Assembly: GCF_001399685.1 (NCBI RefSeq)
Contig: NZ_JTHN01000208.1
Span: 1 to 32,652 of the forward strand
From: Paenibacillus sp. A3
GTDB taxonomy: Bacteria > Bacillota > Bacilli > Paenibacillales > NBRC-103111
Reading direction: 5' to 3'
Length of the DNA stretch: 32,652 nt
Every line of letters begins with the position of its first letter. Position 1 is the first letter of the stretch. A model generated the notes under the pieces. It had not been told where the DNA came from. It searched no databases and saw only the letters and a list, made by a program, of their open reading frames with translations. The position numbers were made by a program, and so were the translations under genes. Positions 14,639 to 22,404 of this stretch are shown here, piece after piece.

Positions 14639-15219
14639 AACCAGATACTCATGAGCTCGGCCGAAGGGAACAAATGATATTGCTGCTGAAAAAAGCGGGA
14701 TGGCATGAAGGCAGACATGTAGATATTTCAGGCTTTGAGCGCCGCTGCAAGGAAGCGGGCATCGATTTATTCGACAGTGCGAAAGCGTTTCTTCAAGAGT
14801 TTTCCGGTATAGACGACAGCGTTTATTTTAAATATCATCCGGACGAACCCGATTGTCGCTTTGCCGATGATTGGCATGACTATACCTTTAACTTTATTCC
14901 GGACGCTCTTGCCGAAATTAGCCGCCCTGAGGATTATAGAATTATTGTTAGCTTTGCGGGCGAGGATTGCTTTTGTCTAGGCGAATCGGGGTATTACTAC
15001 CCCGCTGTTGTGGCCATTGGACGCTCCGGCAAGCTGTATTTTAAACATGATTACGAGGATACGGTCCGTGTCTTTGATACGCTGCTCGACAGCATGGAGC
15101 ATGAACTGGATGGTCATGATCTCGTCATCCCGACGTTGTACGAGAAAAATGAAGTTCTGCTTCCCACCTTATGGGGAAAGCGAGTGTTTCCTGTCAAACG
15201 GCCGAATCCTTTTGTGTAA
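14635..15219 (+). CDS. SUKH-3 domain immunity-type protein
   Basis: A 194-aa protein with the SUKH-3 layout (PF14433): LLLKKAGWHEGRHVDISGFE at the start, then AFLQEFSGID and a central beta-rich part. Further on, FCLGESGYYYPAVVAIGRSG gives the 'G...Y......GR.G..Y' pattern followed by a short C-terminal helix with FDTLLDSM. SUKH-3 proteins are known as immunity partners of polymorphic toxins such as deaminases and nucleases. The start at 14635, after GGAGG, overlaps the upstream stop; a slightly longer frame exists. The final 40 residues (IPTLYEKNEVLLPTLWGKRV) are an extension. No toxin gene is seen next to it. Confidence 0.75.
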   Translation: MKPDTHELGRREQMILLLKKAGWHEGRHVDISGFERRCKEAGIDLFDSAKAFLQEFSGIDDSVYFKYHPDEPDCRFADDWHDYTFNFIPDALAEISRPEDYRIIVSFAGEDCFCLGESGYYYPAVVAIGRSGKLYFKHDYEDTVRVFDTLLDSMEHELDGHDLVIPTLYEKNEVLLPTLWGKRVFPVKRPNPFV

Positions 15220-15263
15220 GTGTTGTACGAATACGACTACTACTTAACTTACGAGGGTGAATT

Positions 15264-15917
15264 ATGCGAAACCATGTTCTAACTAAAATTTTATCTGCGA
15301 TCTTATCCCTATTCCGAAAGAAGAGAGTCACTCTTCAGATCCCTTACGAGGTCGATCTTGAAGAGGTACAAACCTTTCACTTTATCAAGTTTGTAGATGT
15401 TTCCTACGATGAAAATAAGCTTACTGTAAAATCCAAGAATGCCGGGAGCCTATGGCTTGACTCCAAAGGCCGGTATCGTGCCGAATATACCGAAGGACCC
15501 ATGCAAGGACACATTTGGGTATGGGACGGGCACCTGTTACAAAGGTACTCCCCGGAAACGAATGAATTGAGCGTCCATCCTTATGATTCCTATCCGACCC
15601 CTTACGCTTTTTTTGATCATGAAGCGTTAGAAACGGCGATGCGAAATATACAGAACAATAGCTTGGTGCCGACAAATGAGCCAAGAACTTACGAGTCGGT
15701 TACGACAAGCAGTTATATGAAAGTTCGACTAAACGAAAGCCAAACGTTGATTGAATCCATACAGCAATATAGCGAGGAGACATTAACAGGGGAATATGAG
15801 GTTGTAGCAGAGGAGCATGTTCTAAAGCCCAATTCCGAGATGTTTAAGATTAAGTTATCGGGTGAATCTAAAGTTGTGTATTATGGTCAATCCCTGCCGC
15901 AACAAGCGAGAAATTAG
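15264..15917 (+). CDS. Hypothetical protein, 217 aa
   Basis: Unrecognised protein, 44 bases downstream of the SUKH-3 gene in the same direction and probably in the same transcript. After a short hydrophobic, basic start (VLTKILSAILSLFRKKR) it is beta-rich, with repeated short strands such as KLTVKSKNAGSLWLDSKGRY, AEYTEGPMQGHIWVWDGHLL and QRYSPETNEL. This recalls LolA-like lipid-binding sheets, though the likeness is weak. There is no lipobox or clear signal cleavage site. The ATG follows GAGG. It could be one more single-domain immunity protein; that is inference from context only. Confidence 0.65.
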   Translation: MRNHVLTKILSAILSLFRKKRVTLQIPYEVDLEEVQTFHFIKFVDVSYDENKLTVKSKNAGSLWLDSKGRYRAEYTEGPMQGHIWVWDGHLLQRYSPETNELSVHPYDSYPTPYAFFDHEALETAMRNIQNNSLVPTNEPRTYESVTTSSYMKVRLNESQTLIESIQQYSEETLTGEYEVVAEEHVLKPNSEMFKIKLSGESKVVYYGQSLPQQARN

Positions 15918-15946
15918 CTTCTCCGGCGGGGATTGCGAAACCTCAT

Positions 15947-15975
15947 GGGATATCTTTAGGCCATAAAGATATCCC
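15947..15975. terminator. Perfect inverted repeat, probable bidirectional transcription stop
   Basis: GGGATATCTTTA (15947-15958) and TAAAGATATCCC (15964-15975) pair perfectly around a five-base loop. It lies between convergent units and overlaps the stop codon of a minus-strand membrane-protein remnant. No long T run follows on either strand, so intrinsic termination may be weak. Confidence 0.5.
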
Positions 15976-16085
15976 GGTTCTTCTCCCTTTCCCACACCAG
16001 CGTCATGAATACCGCAGCGACAACAGCCATCACGCTGTACGAGGCTGGTACGAGCAAAGAAAATTCCTCTCGTAGTATTGTCTTA
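15956..16085 (-). pseudogene. C-terminal remnant of a membrane protein
   Basis: On the minus strand one frame reads LREEFSLLVPASYSVMAVVA, then AVFMTLVWEREKNRDIFMA and stop (stop at 15956-15958). This is a convincing final transmembrane segment with a charged cytoplasmic tail. It has no start of its own, and upstream it runs into the unrelated gene ending at 16083. I take it as the tail of a lost integral membrane protein, most of which was removed when the neighbouring gene arrived or by deletion. The parent family cannot be named from so short a piece. Confidence 0.5.
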
Positions 16086-16364
16086 TTGCATGACAAGCTT
16101 AACCACGCTATTGTAGAAGTTTTCCGTAAAGAAATATCCCAACTTGCTCAGCAAAACACCTTCCGTTGGAGAGTGCAAATGATTGAATGATTCGAAGCTT
16201 TTTTTATTCCCAATCTCGTAAACCGTGCACTTTTCCCAGGCCTGATCCATGGACGGGAATTTTTCGCATGGGATGACCAGCACTTCGGTCTTTCCTTCCT
16301 CTTCGGCGGAAGCCATCAGAATGTAAAAGTAGTTATTTTTGTTGAGGTAAGTGATGTCCTGCAC
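16083..16364 (-). CDS. Hypothetical protein, 93 aa
   Basis: Small soluble protein that I do not recognise. It has short strands (YFYILMASAEEEGKTEVLVI), then PCEKFPSMDQAWEKCTVYEI and a C-terminal amphipathic part (GYFFTENFYNSVVKLVM). The start is GTG at 16364, nine bases after GGAGG. It is divergent from the CPBP protease gene. The two share a short intergenic region of about 100 bp. Size and composition are like those of many orphan immunity proteins, without a specific match. Confidence 0.65.
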   Translation of the reverse strand: MQDITYLNKNNYFYILMASAEEEGKTEVLVIPCEKFPSMDQAWEKCTVYEIGNKKSFESFNHLHSPTEGVLLSKLGYFFTENFYNSVVKLVMQ

Positions 16365-16417
16365 GGCATTGGTCCTCCGTTGTATGTTGATTATTAAAGT
16401 CCCGAATCCCCGGGATG

Positions 16418-16426
16418 TGGTATAAT
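16418..16426 (+). promoter_or_regulatory. Extended -10 promoter of the CPBP gene
   Basis: TGGTATAAT, an extended -10 (TGn directly before a consensus TATAAT at 16421-16426), about 40 bases upstream of the GTG start. No good -35 is visible, as is common with extended -10 promoters. Confidence 0.5.
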
Positions 16427-16465
16427 TTTACTACAAAAACAAATCCATAATAAAGGAGTTTGTCG

Positions 16466-17113
16466 GTGAAATCGGAGGCCAAGATTCGACTGCTGCTGTT
16501 GGTCAGCATTTTACTCATTACCATTTTCCCGCTGATCTTGAATTCCGTATACCTGTTTTCAGGCGCCAAAAGCGGCACGCATCCCAATTTTATTTATAGC
16601 ATTCTATGGGAAACGCTTTCGCTGAGCCTGCTTTATTTTGTCCTGCATAGGCAAGGACGCAGCTTGAAAGACATAGGTTTTGAATTTCGTAAAACGGATA
16701 TCTTTCACGCGTTATTGCTTTATATGGCTGTGTATTTTGTTGTTATTATAGCCGTTACGATATCCCCCAGTTTTTTGCAGGCTCCCCAAAACGTCGATTT
16801 TCTACGAACGAAAATGACCGTAAGCTATTTTGCGTTCATCGTTATCAATCCTTTTTTCGAAGAATTAATTGTTCGTGCTTATACGATGACTGAGCTGAAC
16901 TTCTTGATCAAAAAAGAAGAAATAACTGTTTTGGCCAGTACCGTCATTCAGACTTCGTACCATCTGTATCAAGGCTTAATCCCCGCGCTGTATACCGGAA
17001 TCGTATTTTTTGTTTTTTCAATTTACTTTGCGAAAACAAGGAAGATCGTTCCTGTTATTATGGTACACTTGCTTTTGGATATGACGGCAATCTCCCAACT
17101 GGGAAAACCGTAA
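16466..17113 (+). CDS. CPBP-family intramembrane metalloprotease
   Basis: A 215-aa membrane protein of about six to seven helices with the CPBP (Abi, PF02517) active-site motifs. These are the glutamate pair with arginine, PFFEELIVRAY (E132, E133), the first histidine in QTSYHLYQG (H166) and the second in VMVHLLLDM-type sequence (H201). The family includes Rce1-like CAAX proteases and bacteriocin self-immunity proteins such as SkkI and PlnI. GTG at 16466 is chosen because AAAGGAG lies seven bases before it; a TTG two codons earlier is too near the site. A 61-bp gap separates it from the RDD gene, which may be in the same unit. A role in peptide processing or bacteriocin immunity is possible. 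Confidence 0.88.
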   Translation: MKSEAKIRLLLLVSILLITIFPLILNSVYLFSGAKSGTHPNFIYSILWETLSLSLLYFVLHRQGRSLKDIGFEFRKTDIFHALLLYMAVYFVVIIAVTISPSFLQAPQNVDFLRTKMTVSYFAFIVINPFFEELIVRAYTMTELNFLIKKEEITVLASTVIQTSYHLYQGLIPALYTGIVFFVFSIYFAKTRKIVPVIMVHLLLDMTAISQLGKP

Positions 17114-17174
17114 CAACGCAGGTATTTTATTAGTAATGGCAAGTGTATTTTCGGGTGATTGATGAGGAGGAAGA

Positions 17175-17723
17175 TTGTTGATCAACATGGATTCTGTATC
17201 GGAGAATATATCCAACGGGTCGCCTCCGGCTCCAAGACCATGGGTCCGGTTCTGGGCAAGAAGCTTCGATGTTTATACATTTGGCATTGCTGTCGGTATC
17301 CTATGGGCTCTTATTGATGCGGAAAGTCTGGATAATGTAAACAATACGCTGCTATCGGTACTGTTAAGCTTTAGTTGGTTGTTTGTAGAAGGAGCCTGCT
17401 TAGCCATCTTTGGGACGACGTTGGGGAAATGGTTATTGAAGATTACCATTGTAAATCATCAAGGACAGAAATTAACGCCAGCCCAGGCGTTTCAGCGCAG
17501 CAGATTGGTTTGGTGGAGAGGGACGGGACTCGGTATAGGAATACCCAATTTAATAGCGTGCATTCTTGGCCATTCTCGACTAGTAAGAGAAGGAATGACA
17601 ACGTGGGACCGAGATATGGGCAATACGATCGTACACGGAGAAATTAGCTGGTGGAGAGGCTTGATTGTCGGAATGGCGCTGGTATCGACGTTTGCTTTTA
17701 GCGTATATGGTTATTTCCTTTGA
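17175..17723 (+). CDS. RDD-family membrane protein
   Basis: A 182-aa protein with an RDD domain: the R/D signature RFWARSFDVYTFGIAVGILW at the start of the first membrane segment, and FGTTLGKWLLKITIVNHQGQ between the second segment and the next one, as usual in the family. Two more hydrophobic stretches follow (GIGIPNLIACILG and LIVGMALVSTFAFSVYGYF). RDD proteins are small membrane proteins; some act as sodium/proton antiporters. The start is uncertain: TTG at 17175 or 17178 suits the GGAGG at 17166, while the ATG at 17187 is far from it. The C-terminus runs close to the next gene (24 bases). Confidence 0.85.
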   Translation: MLINMDSVSENISNGSPPAPRPWVRFWARSFDVYTFGIAVGILWALIDAESLDNVNNTLLSVLLSFSWLFVEGACLAIFGTTLGKWLLKITIVNHQGQKLTPAQAFQRSRLVWWRGTGLGIGIPNLIACILGHSRLVREGMTTWDRDMGNTIVHGEISWWRGLIVGMALVSTFAFSVYGYFL

Positions 17724-17747
17724 AATAATAGAACAGGAGAAGAGAAT

Positions 17748-18176
17748 ATGAATAATGTAGAGATCCGTGACGAATTCTGGGGAGTTATCATCCAAGACCG
17801 GGATATTGATTTATATACATGCCGGAAGCTTTTGAAAGGGGAGGAGATCGAGGTTGCCTTCATGCCGGATGAAGACGATCTGCATGAAATCATAGAGAAT
17901 GCAAAAGAAATTTTTACTCGAATAGAAGAGAACGATATGCCGTTTAGAGAGTATGCCGCCGATGAAGTGCTGAATCATTATCGCGAATACATAGTGGAAG
18001 GGCCAACGATAACCAAAGCAGCGATAGTGAATCGAATGCGGATCGAGTCTTTTTCCGTCGGTTCAGGGAAGAGCTTTGACTTGAGCTATAACGACGATGG
18101 CATTTGCGGCAATCATATCATGATGGTGTTTGTAGATGAACATGGAGAACCATGCGGTGTAGATATTGCGGGATAA
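17748..18176 (+). CDS. DUF2262-like protein
   Basis: A 142-aa soluble, acidic protein resembling DUF2262: an N-terminal strand pattern (EIRDEFWGVIIQDRDIDLYT), an acidic helix (DDLHEIIENAKEIFTRIEEN), then REYAADEVLNHYRE, a helix with a MRIESFSVGSGKSFDLSYND-type strand pair and the ending GVDIAG, which is typical of the family. Function is unproven, though such proteins occur as immunity-like orphans in Bacillales. The ATG has GGAGAAGAG nine bases before it. The gene probably shares a transcript with the RDD gene. An imperfect hairpin follows at 18222. Confidence 0.65.
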   Translation: MNNVEIRDEFWGVIIQDRDIDLYTCRKLLKGEEIEVAFMPDEDDLHEIIENAKEIFTRIEENDMPFREYAADEVLNHYREYIVEGPTITKAAIVNRMRIESFSVGSGKSFDLSYNDDGICGNHIMMVFVDEHGEPCGVDIAG

Positions 18177-18221
18177 AACACGAATGACGTGAGATGATCA
18201 ATAGTGATGCCCGGGAGAGAC

Positions 18222-18246
18222 AGCCCCTTTCTCAAGGAGAGGGGCT
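18222..18246. terminator. Hairpin between convergent genes
   Basis: AGCCCCTTTCTC pairs with GAGAGGGGCT (one bulge) around a short loop. It sits between the DUF2262-like gene and the convergent small membrane protein. It lacks a clear T run, so termination is only likely. Confidence 0.45.
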
Positions 18247-18249
18247 CGA

Positions 18250-18519
18250 TCAATGGAAATACCCGATTGCCTCGCTCAAAAGCATATACTCAAGAGCAAC
18301 AACGGCAAGACACAATAAAATGTACATCCGCAATTTGAAGGTGCCCCATTTGTCCTGCCAGTACTTCCCCCTAAAAAATGAGATAAGATTAGGCGTAAAA
18401 GAATACTTGACCGATTCGTCAAAATCTTCGGGATTTGAAAAAATCAGTCTATAAATGAAACGGAATACCGGGAAATTAATAATAACCAAAGCAATAATGA
18501 ATATGGCGTTCCAGTCCAT
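18250..18519 (-). CDS. Small two-TM membrane protein, hypothetical
   Basis: An 89-aa protein with one hydrophobic segment at residues 4-27 (NAIFIIALVIINFPVFRFIY) and a second near 66-84 (MYILLCLAVVALEYMLLSE). The polar loop between them is rich in aromatic residues (YSFTPNLISFFRGKYWQDKW). No family is recognised. The ATG at 18519 follows GGAGGGG. It lies alone between the DUF2262-like gene and the divergent polysaccharide deacetylase. Confidence 0.7.
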   Translation of the reverse strand: MDWNAIFIIALVIINFPVFRFIYRLIFSNPEDFDESVKYSFTPNLISFFRGKYWQDKWGTFKLRMYILLCLAVVALEYMLLSEAIGYFH

Positions 18520-18641
18520 ACAACCCCTCCGTTCCTTACAAATTATATACGAGAAAAAGGAGGGGAGGGTTACGGTATTCTCCGAGAGGCTGTGTTTGGA
18601 TTGGGTTACATATTTCTACAAAATTTTAACCAAATTCCAGG

Positions 18642-18664
18642 TATAATAAGATTTGGTACCAAAT
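18642..18664 (+). promoter_or_regulatory. Promoter -10 and palindromic operator before the deacetylase
   Basis: TATAAT at 18642-18647 is followed by a perfect 14-bp palindrome, ATTTGGTACCAAAT, at 18651-18664, which covers the expected transcription start. A repressor bound here would block initiation. The -35 is poor. Confidence 0.45.
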
Positions 18665-18706
18665 ATTTCGCTCGTCCTTAAATTCATTTGTGGGGAGTGA
18701 TCTGGT

Positions 18707-19486
18707 TTGACTAATGTCTTTTATCGGGATCAAATAGCCGTTTTGATGTACCATCATGTACATGGAACGGATGAGGGAGGAATTACGATCACCCCTCAAT
18801 TATTCAGAGAGCAAATTAAGCATTTGCAGAGCCGGGGGTACCATTTTATTAGCATGCATCAATTCAAACATTATTTAAAAGGCAGCCCTATTCCACACAA
18901 CGCGGTATTGCTTACATTTGATGATGGATATGAGAGCGTTTATGAGAACGTATATCCATTTATAAAGCAGCAGCATATTCCAATAGTTAACTTCATCATG
19001 ACGGAAACCTTGCCCCAGGCATCGCACTTGCCTCCAACGATGACGTTGCAGCAATTGTCAACTATGAACAAAGAAACGGATTTGGTCGAGAACCAGAGTC
19101 ATACGGATGCTTTGCATCACAAAACCAACAACGATGACCCTGATGGGGACGCGTACTTCACTTCCAAACTTCCTACTTCAAACGGAACGATCGAAACCGA
19201 CGAACAATACCATACCCGGATTGTGGAAGACGCGAAAAGAAGCAGGCAGCAGCTGAATCCTGTGAATAAACATGCGGTGGATGTCGTAGCCTACCCTTTC
19301 GGCATATATACCGATACAGCCATTCAATATTATCAAGAAGGCGGGTTTAAATACGGATTTACCATCGTTGAGGAAATGGCGACTCGTCAAGCGGATCCTA
19401 TGAAAATCCCGCGCATTAACGCAGGCAGCCCTTGGATCACCCCGGGAGATTTGCACGCTATCATTCAAAGTAAAATTGTCTCATAA
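18707..19486 (+). CDS. Polysaccharide deacetylase (CE4 family), no signal peptide
   Basis: A 259-aa NodB-type deacetylase. The first motif TFDDG, with metal-binding and catalytic Asp, is at residues 70-74. The second is SHTDALHH (H132 and H137, metal ligands), and a YPFG motif lies near 209. The MYHHV segment at 14-18 is common in the PgaB/IcaB-like branch. The family removes acetyl groups from N-acetylglucosamine polymers in the cell wall or matrix. No signal peptide or membrane segment is visible in this reading. The start is TTG at 18707 with GGGGAG nearby. Either the protein is cytoplasmic or anchored otherwise, or its true N-terminus was lost. Confidence 0.85.
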   Translation: MTNVFYRDQIAVLMYHHVHGTDEGGITITPQLFREQIKHLQSRGYHFISMHQFKHYLKGSPIPHNAVLLTFDDGYESVYENVYPFIKQQHIPIVNFIMTETLPQASHLPPTMTLQQLSTMNKETDLVENQSHTDALHHKTNNDDPDGDAYFTSKLPTSNGTIETDEQYHTRIVEDAKRSRQQLNPVNKHAVDVVAYPFGIYTDTAIQYYQEGGFKYGFTIVEEMATRQADPMKIPRINAGSPWITPGDLHAIIQSKIVS

Positions 19487-19503
19487 ACGCCGGAAGTGCA
19501 AGT

Positions 19504-20292
19504 TTAAACCGTAACCCGTATCAGATAGCGTTCAAACATGACGGGTAAGCCCTCGTTTACGGCGTTTATTTCGAAGATCCGCGTAACTTCGGTGAGACAT
19601 TTCTCCATCACCCATTCGTGAATGGAGGGTGTCTGACCGAAGCAGCGCATCCGAATCACATCAACAGGCTCATGGAAGTATTCCATACTTCTCACCGTCT
19701 CAATCTCGGCATGCTCCAGGCCGCCTTGTTCAAGGCGCTGTTTGAGATTCTCCAGGACGGGAGTCCCTGTCGAAGTCGGTTCAAACAAGGTCGGGAACCA
19801 TTCCGAGAGTTCCGCCGCTATGCCGTCCCCCGGATGCAATCCAAGTATCCTTCCTCCTTTTTTTACCACTCTTCCAACATCCAGGTAAGAAGAGGTTGGC
19901 CCTCTGCGATTATACGCAACATCAAATTCATCCGACCCGAAGGGGAGTCTGTGTTTCGTATTTCCGGTCACGAAGGACACATTGGATAGATTCGCTTCAT
20001 TTCCTGTTTTGATGAAGTCATTCGTAATATCCAAACCAATAATATGTTTAACGATGGGACTCCATTGGATCGTAAATTCTCCGTGCCCGCATCCGATATC
20101 CAATACTTTTCTGCCCCGAACCGCTTGCGATACTTCTTCCGCAAATAGGGCTTCGGCGTTAGGCTCGGCAATTGTGGAGTGCCATGAAAACGAATACTTC
20201 CCTTTTAATTTCCCGAGCTGCGCATACCATTCGATAGAATGAGGGCGCAGCCAATCCGGGTGGATTCTAGGATCTAACAAGCTTGCATTCAT
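19504..20292 (-). CDS. Class I SAM-dependent methyltransferase
   Basis: A 262-aa methyltransferase. Motif I is KVLDIGCGHGEF at residues 62-73, motif II the acidic strand HIIGLDIT, then LPFGSDEFDVAYNRRG (motif IV) and the post-motif GGRILGLHPGDG. The N-terminal helix region (HPDWLRPHSIEWYAQLGKLK) may shape the acceptor site. The substrate is unknown. The ATG at 20292 follows GGAGGTG. The gene is in a minus-strand row with a GNAT gene, a hypothetical gene and a Nudix gene, each with its own ribosome site and gaps of 40-80 bp. Confidence 0.85.
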   Translation of the reverse strand: MNASLLDPRIHPDWLRPHSIEWYAQLGKLKGKYSFSWHSTIAEPNAEALFAEEVSQAVRGRKVLDIGCGHGEFTIQWSPIVKHIIGLDITNDFIKTGNEANLSNVSFVTGNTKHRLPFGSDEFDVAYNRRGPTSSYLDVGRVVKKGGRILGLHPGDGIAAELSEWFPTLFEPTSTGTPVLENLKQRLEQGGLEHAEIETVRSMEYFHEPVDVIRMRCFGQTPSIHEWVMEKCLTEVTRIFEINAVNEGLPVMFERYLIRVTV

Positions 20293-20334
20293 AAAGCACC
20301 TCCGAGTTTTCGTGTAAACTGCAGGCGCAGCGGC

Positions 20335-20727
20335 TTAAGCGCCTGTCATACCAACTGCAAAAACTTTAAAGTTCCTATTTTCATAGTACGGGACTAACCG
20401 TTCTTCACAGAAAAATTGAAGATGCAGGTTGTTTTTTTTACAATGCTCTGCGAGTAAGCGGAAAATTTCGGATCCAATCCCGTTGCTTCTATAGTCCGTG
20501 TGAACCCCCAGTCCGCACAAGTAAGCATTGATCATCCCATCGGAAACGATTCTGCCGGTACCAATTAAGCGATTGTCATGGTATGCATAGATGGCGTGCC
20601 AGCTTTGTCTCATGGCGGTCAGCAACTGCTCTTTGCTTAGCTGCAAATATTGATTCCAATCCAGATTCTCGTACAGCTCGTAAATACTGTCTTCTGTCGG
20701 TAATTCTGAAACATATCGTATTTCCAT
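20335..20727 (-). CDS. GNAT-family N-acetyltransferase
   Basis: A compact 130-aa GNAT domain. It has DNRLIGTGRIVSDG, the strand AYLCGLGVHTDYR, the acetyl-CoA loop RSNGIGSEIFRLLAEHCKKN (R-x-x-G-I-G) and the final strand and helix QFFCEERLVPYYENRNFKVF. Small stand-alone GNATs of this kind modify amino acids, antibiotics or proteins; the acceptor is not deducible. The ATG at 20727 follows AAGGAG. Confidence 0.88.
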   Translation of the reverse strand: MEIRYVSELPTEDSIYELYENLDWNQYLQLSKEQLLTAMRQSWHAIYAYHDNRLIGTGRIVSDGMINAYLCGLGVHTDYRSNGIGSEIFRLLAEHCKKNNLHLQFFCEERLVPYYENRNFKVFAVGMTGA

Positions 20728-20769
20728 AAGATGTACTCCTTCTTTTTTTTAGCTAATCCCGTACCGCGG

Positions 20770-21126
20770 TTACAAACCAGCGGGATTGTTCATCCAATCT
20801 TCGATCGTATCCCTGATCTCATGCCTGTTTTTGGAACGTTTTTCGCGAATCACTTCCCAATGCTCATTGACTTGCACCAGTCTATATTGACCGGAGATTT
20901 GACTATCCGGATACCACCCCAAGTCAATGATGAGTTTCCCGCTGCTTGGCAACCCCCAAACCCCATCGACAAGCTGCATCCTTGCGATTTGCAAAATATC
21001 TTCGGTGAAATACTCCCAATTATCAATAAAACCGTCCCCACTCTTACAAGGGATTGGCTCAACATCTGAAAATTTATTAAAGCAAATAGCGTAGCCCATA
21101 GGTATTCTTAATGGCATTAAGGACAT
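20770..21126 (-). CDS. Hypothetical protein, 118 aa
   Basis: Unrecognised soluble protein. It begins MPLRIPMGYAICFNKFSDVE after a short lead and goes on with an acidic helix (NWEYFTEDILQIAR). It then has several beta strands (WGLPSSGKLIIDLGWYPDSQ, QYRLVQVNEHWEVIREKRS) and a C-terminal helix. GAGG lies seven bases before the ATG at 21126. The pattern of strands and a closing helix is like that of many single-domain immunity proteins, but I see no specific family. It sits between GNAT and Nudix genes. Confidence 0.65.
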   Translation of the reverse strand: MSLMPLRIPMGYAICFNKFSDVEPIPCKSGDGFIDNWEYFTEDILQIARMQLVDGVWGLPSSGKLIIDLGWYPDSQISGQYRLVQVNEHWEVIREKRSKNRHEIRDTIEDWMNNPAGL

Positions 21127-21205
21127 ATCTTAACCTCAATTCAGATTTATCATTGTTTTTTTATTCGAACTGAGAAATGTTCTTCACGGACAGAATCAAC
21201 CGCTC

Positions 21206-21628
21206 TTACTTCCTGGCCGCTGCCGCTCTTTTTATGCTTTCCTTTGTCCAAGGAGGAGCTTTGGGATGATTCATGATTTCTTCGTAAGTCATCCAGTGTA
21301 CGGCTTCAACCTCGTCGGGACTCTTGCGATGCGCTGTACCGCTATCATAGTCGCATAGGAAGACCACATTGATAACGTTGCCCCCATCGGCTGTCACAAA
21401 GGAAGAACTATATACAAAAGTAACCGCATCTTTTATTTCGATGCCAATCTCTTCGTTAAGCTCCCGTTTTACCGTCCGTTCCAGAATGTCGAGCGTATTT
21501 CCTTCGACGTCTACTTTCCCGCCTACAAGAGATAGAGTACCGCCGGCATGTTCTTCCTTCATACTTCGTGTAATGAGAAGCCATTGATCATCCCTGCAGA
21601 CCGCACCTTCTACATTTACAATAAACAT
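21206..21628 (-). CDS. Nudix hydrolase
   Basis: A 140-aa Nudix domain with a complete Nudix box: GKVDVEGNTLDILERTVKRE followed directly by LNEEIGI, giving G-x5-E-x7-R-E-x2-E-E-x-G-I. The preceding LSLVGGK and the strand after it (VTFVYSSSF) complete the core. Such enzymes split nucleoside diphosphates linked to another group; the substrate is not clear. The frame opens at a TTG at 21646, but the ATG at 21628 fits the AAGGGA site better. It is divergent from the LysE exporter gene; about 170 bp lies between them. Confidence 0.9.
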   Translation of the reverse strand: MFIVNVEGAVCRDDQWLLITRSMKEEHAGGTLSLVGGKVDVEGNTLDILERTVKRELNEEIGIEIKDAVTFVYSSSFVTADGGNVINVVFLCDYDSGTAHRKSPDEVEAVHWMTYEEIMNHPKAPPWTKESIKRAAAARK

Positions 21629-21801
21629 GGCGTCACGTCCCTTCAAGATTGTATAGTGCTAATTTAGCATGATTTCCCTGACAATGGAATTTTGTTAAAC
21701 CTATGCTGCTTCTGGTAGGTCATGAATCTGCAATATTATACTATACGCTAATGAAATGGAAGATGTATCATTCATGGGAACACGCCTAAGGAGGGCTTCT
21801 C

Positions 21802-22398
21802 GTGAATATTACATCTTTTCTTATATATTGTGTTATTGTAACCTTTACACCCGGGCCTACGAATATTGCTATATTGTCTATGGCGCATCATGTTAAGATG
21901 AAAGAGGTTTTTCGATACGTTTGGGGAGTGACTGCCGTCTTCGGTGTGCTGCTTTCGGCTTCAGTGATGTTAAACAGTGCGCTTACAGCGGTGATGCCCC
22001 AAATTTTGGCTTTTATGCAGATCGTAGGCTGCATTTATATGCTCTACCTTGCGTATCAAGTGTACAACATGGATATAGCAGGGGATTCCGCCCAACAAGC
22101 GGCTACCTTTATGAACGGATTCCTCATGCAGTTTGTAAATCCTAAGGTGTGGCTGTTTACCATGACGGTCATTCCGAGCTATGTTATGCCCTATTACAAG
22201 TCACCGTTTGTCTTGTCGATATTCGTTCTGATTATAACCATTGTTGCCTTTTTAGCATTAGCCACGTGGGCCATCTTCGGTATAATTTTCAAAGGTTTTT
22301 TGCAGAAGCATCTAAAGGTGACCAATATCGTATTAGCGCTATTATTGGTTTATTCGGCAATCGAGGTATCGGGTATCGTGGAGATCGTGAAGAGGTGA
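21802..22398 (+). CDS. LysE-family amino-acid exporter
   Basis: A 198-aa membrane protein with six hydrophobic helices. The family hallmark is in the first helix region, TFTPGPTNIAILSMAHH, followed by MKEVFRYVWGVTAVFGVLLS and, in the middle, FMNGFLMQFVNPKVWLF, the repeated LysE/RhtB motif. The family exports amino acids or their analogues. The GTG start follows GGAGG. The stop is six bases before the start of an AraC-type regulator, a common pairing in which the regulator controls the exporter. Confidence 0.9.
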   Translation: MNITSFLIYCVIVTFTPGPTNIAILSMAHHVKMKEVFRYVWGVTAVFGVLLSASVMLNSALTAVMPQILAFMQIVGCIYMLYLAYQVYNMDIAGDSAQQAATFMNGFLMQFVNPKVWLFTMTVIPSYVMPYYKSPFVLSIFVLIITIVAFLALATWAIFGIIFKGFLQKHLKVTNIVLALLLVYSAIEVSGIVEIVKR

Positions 22399-22404
22399 GT
22401 GGAT

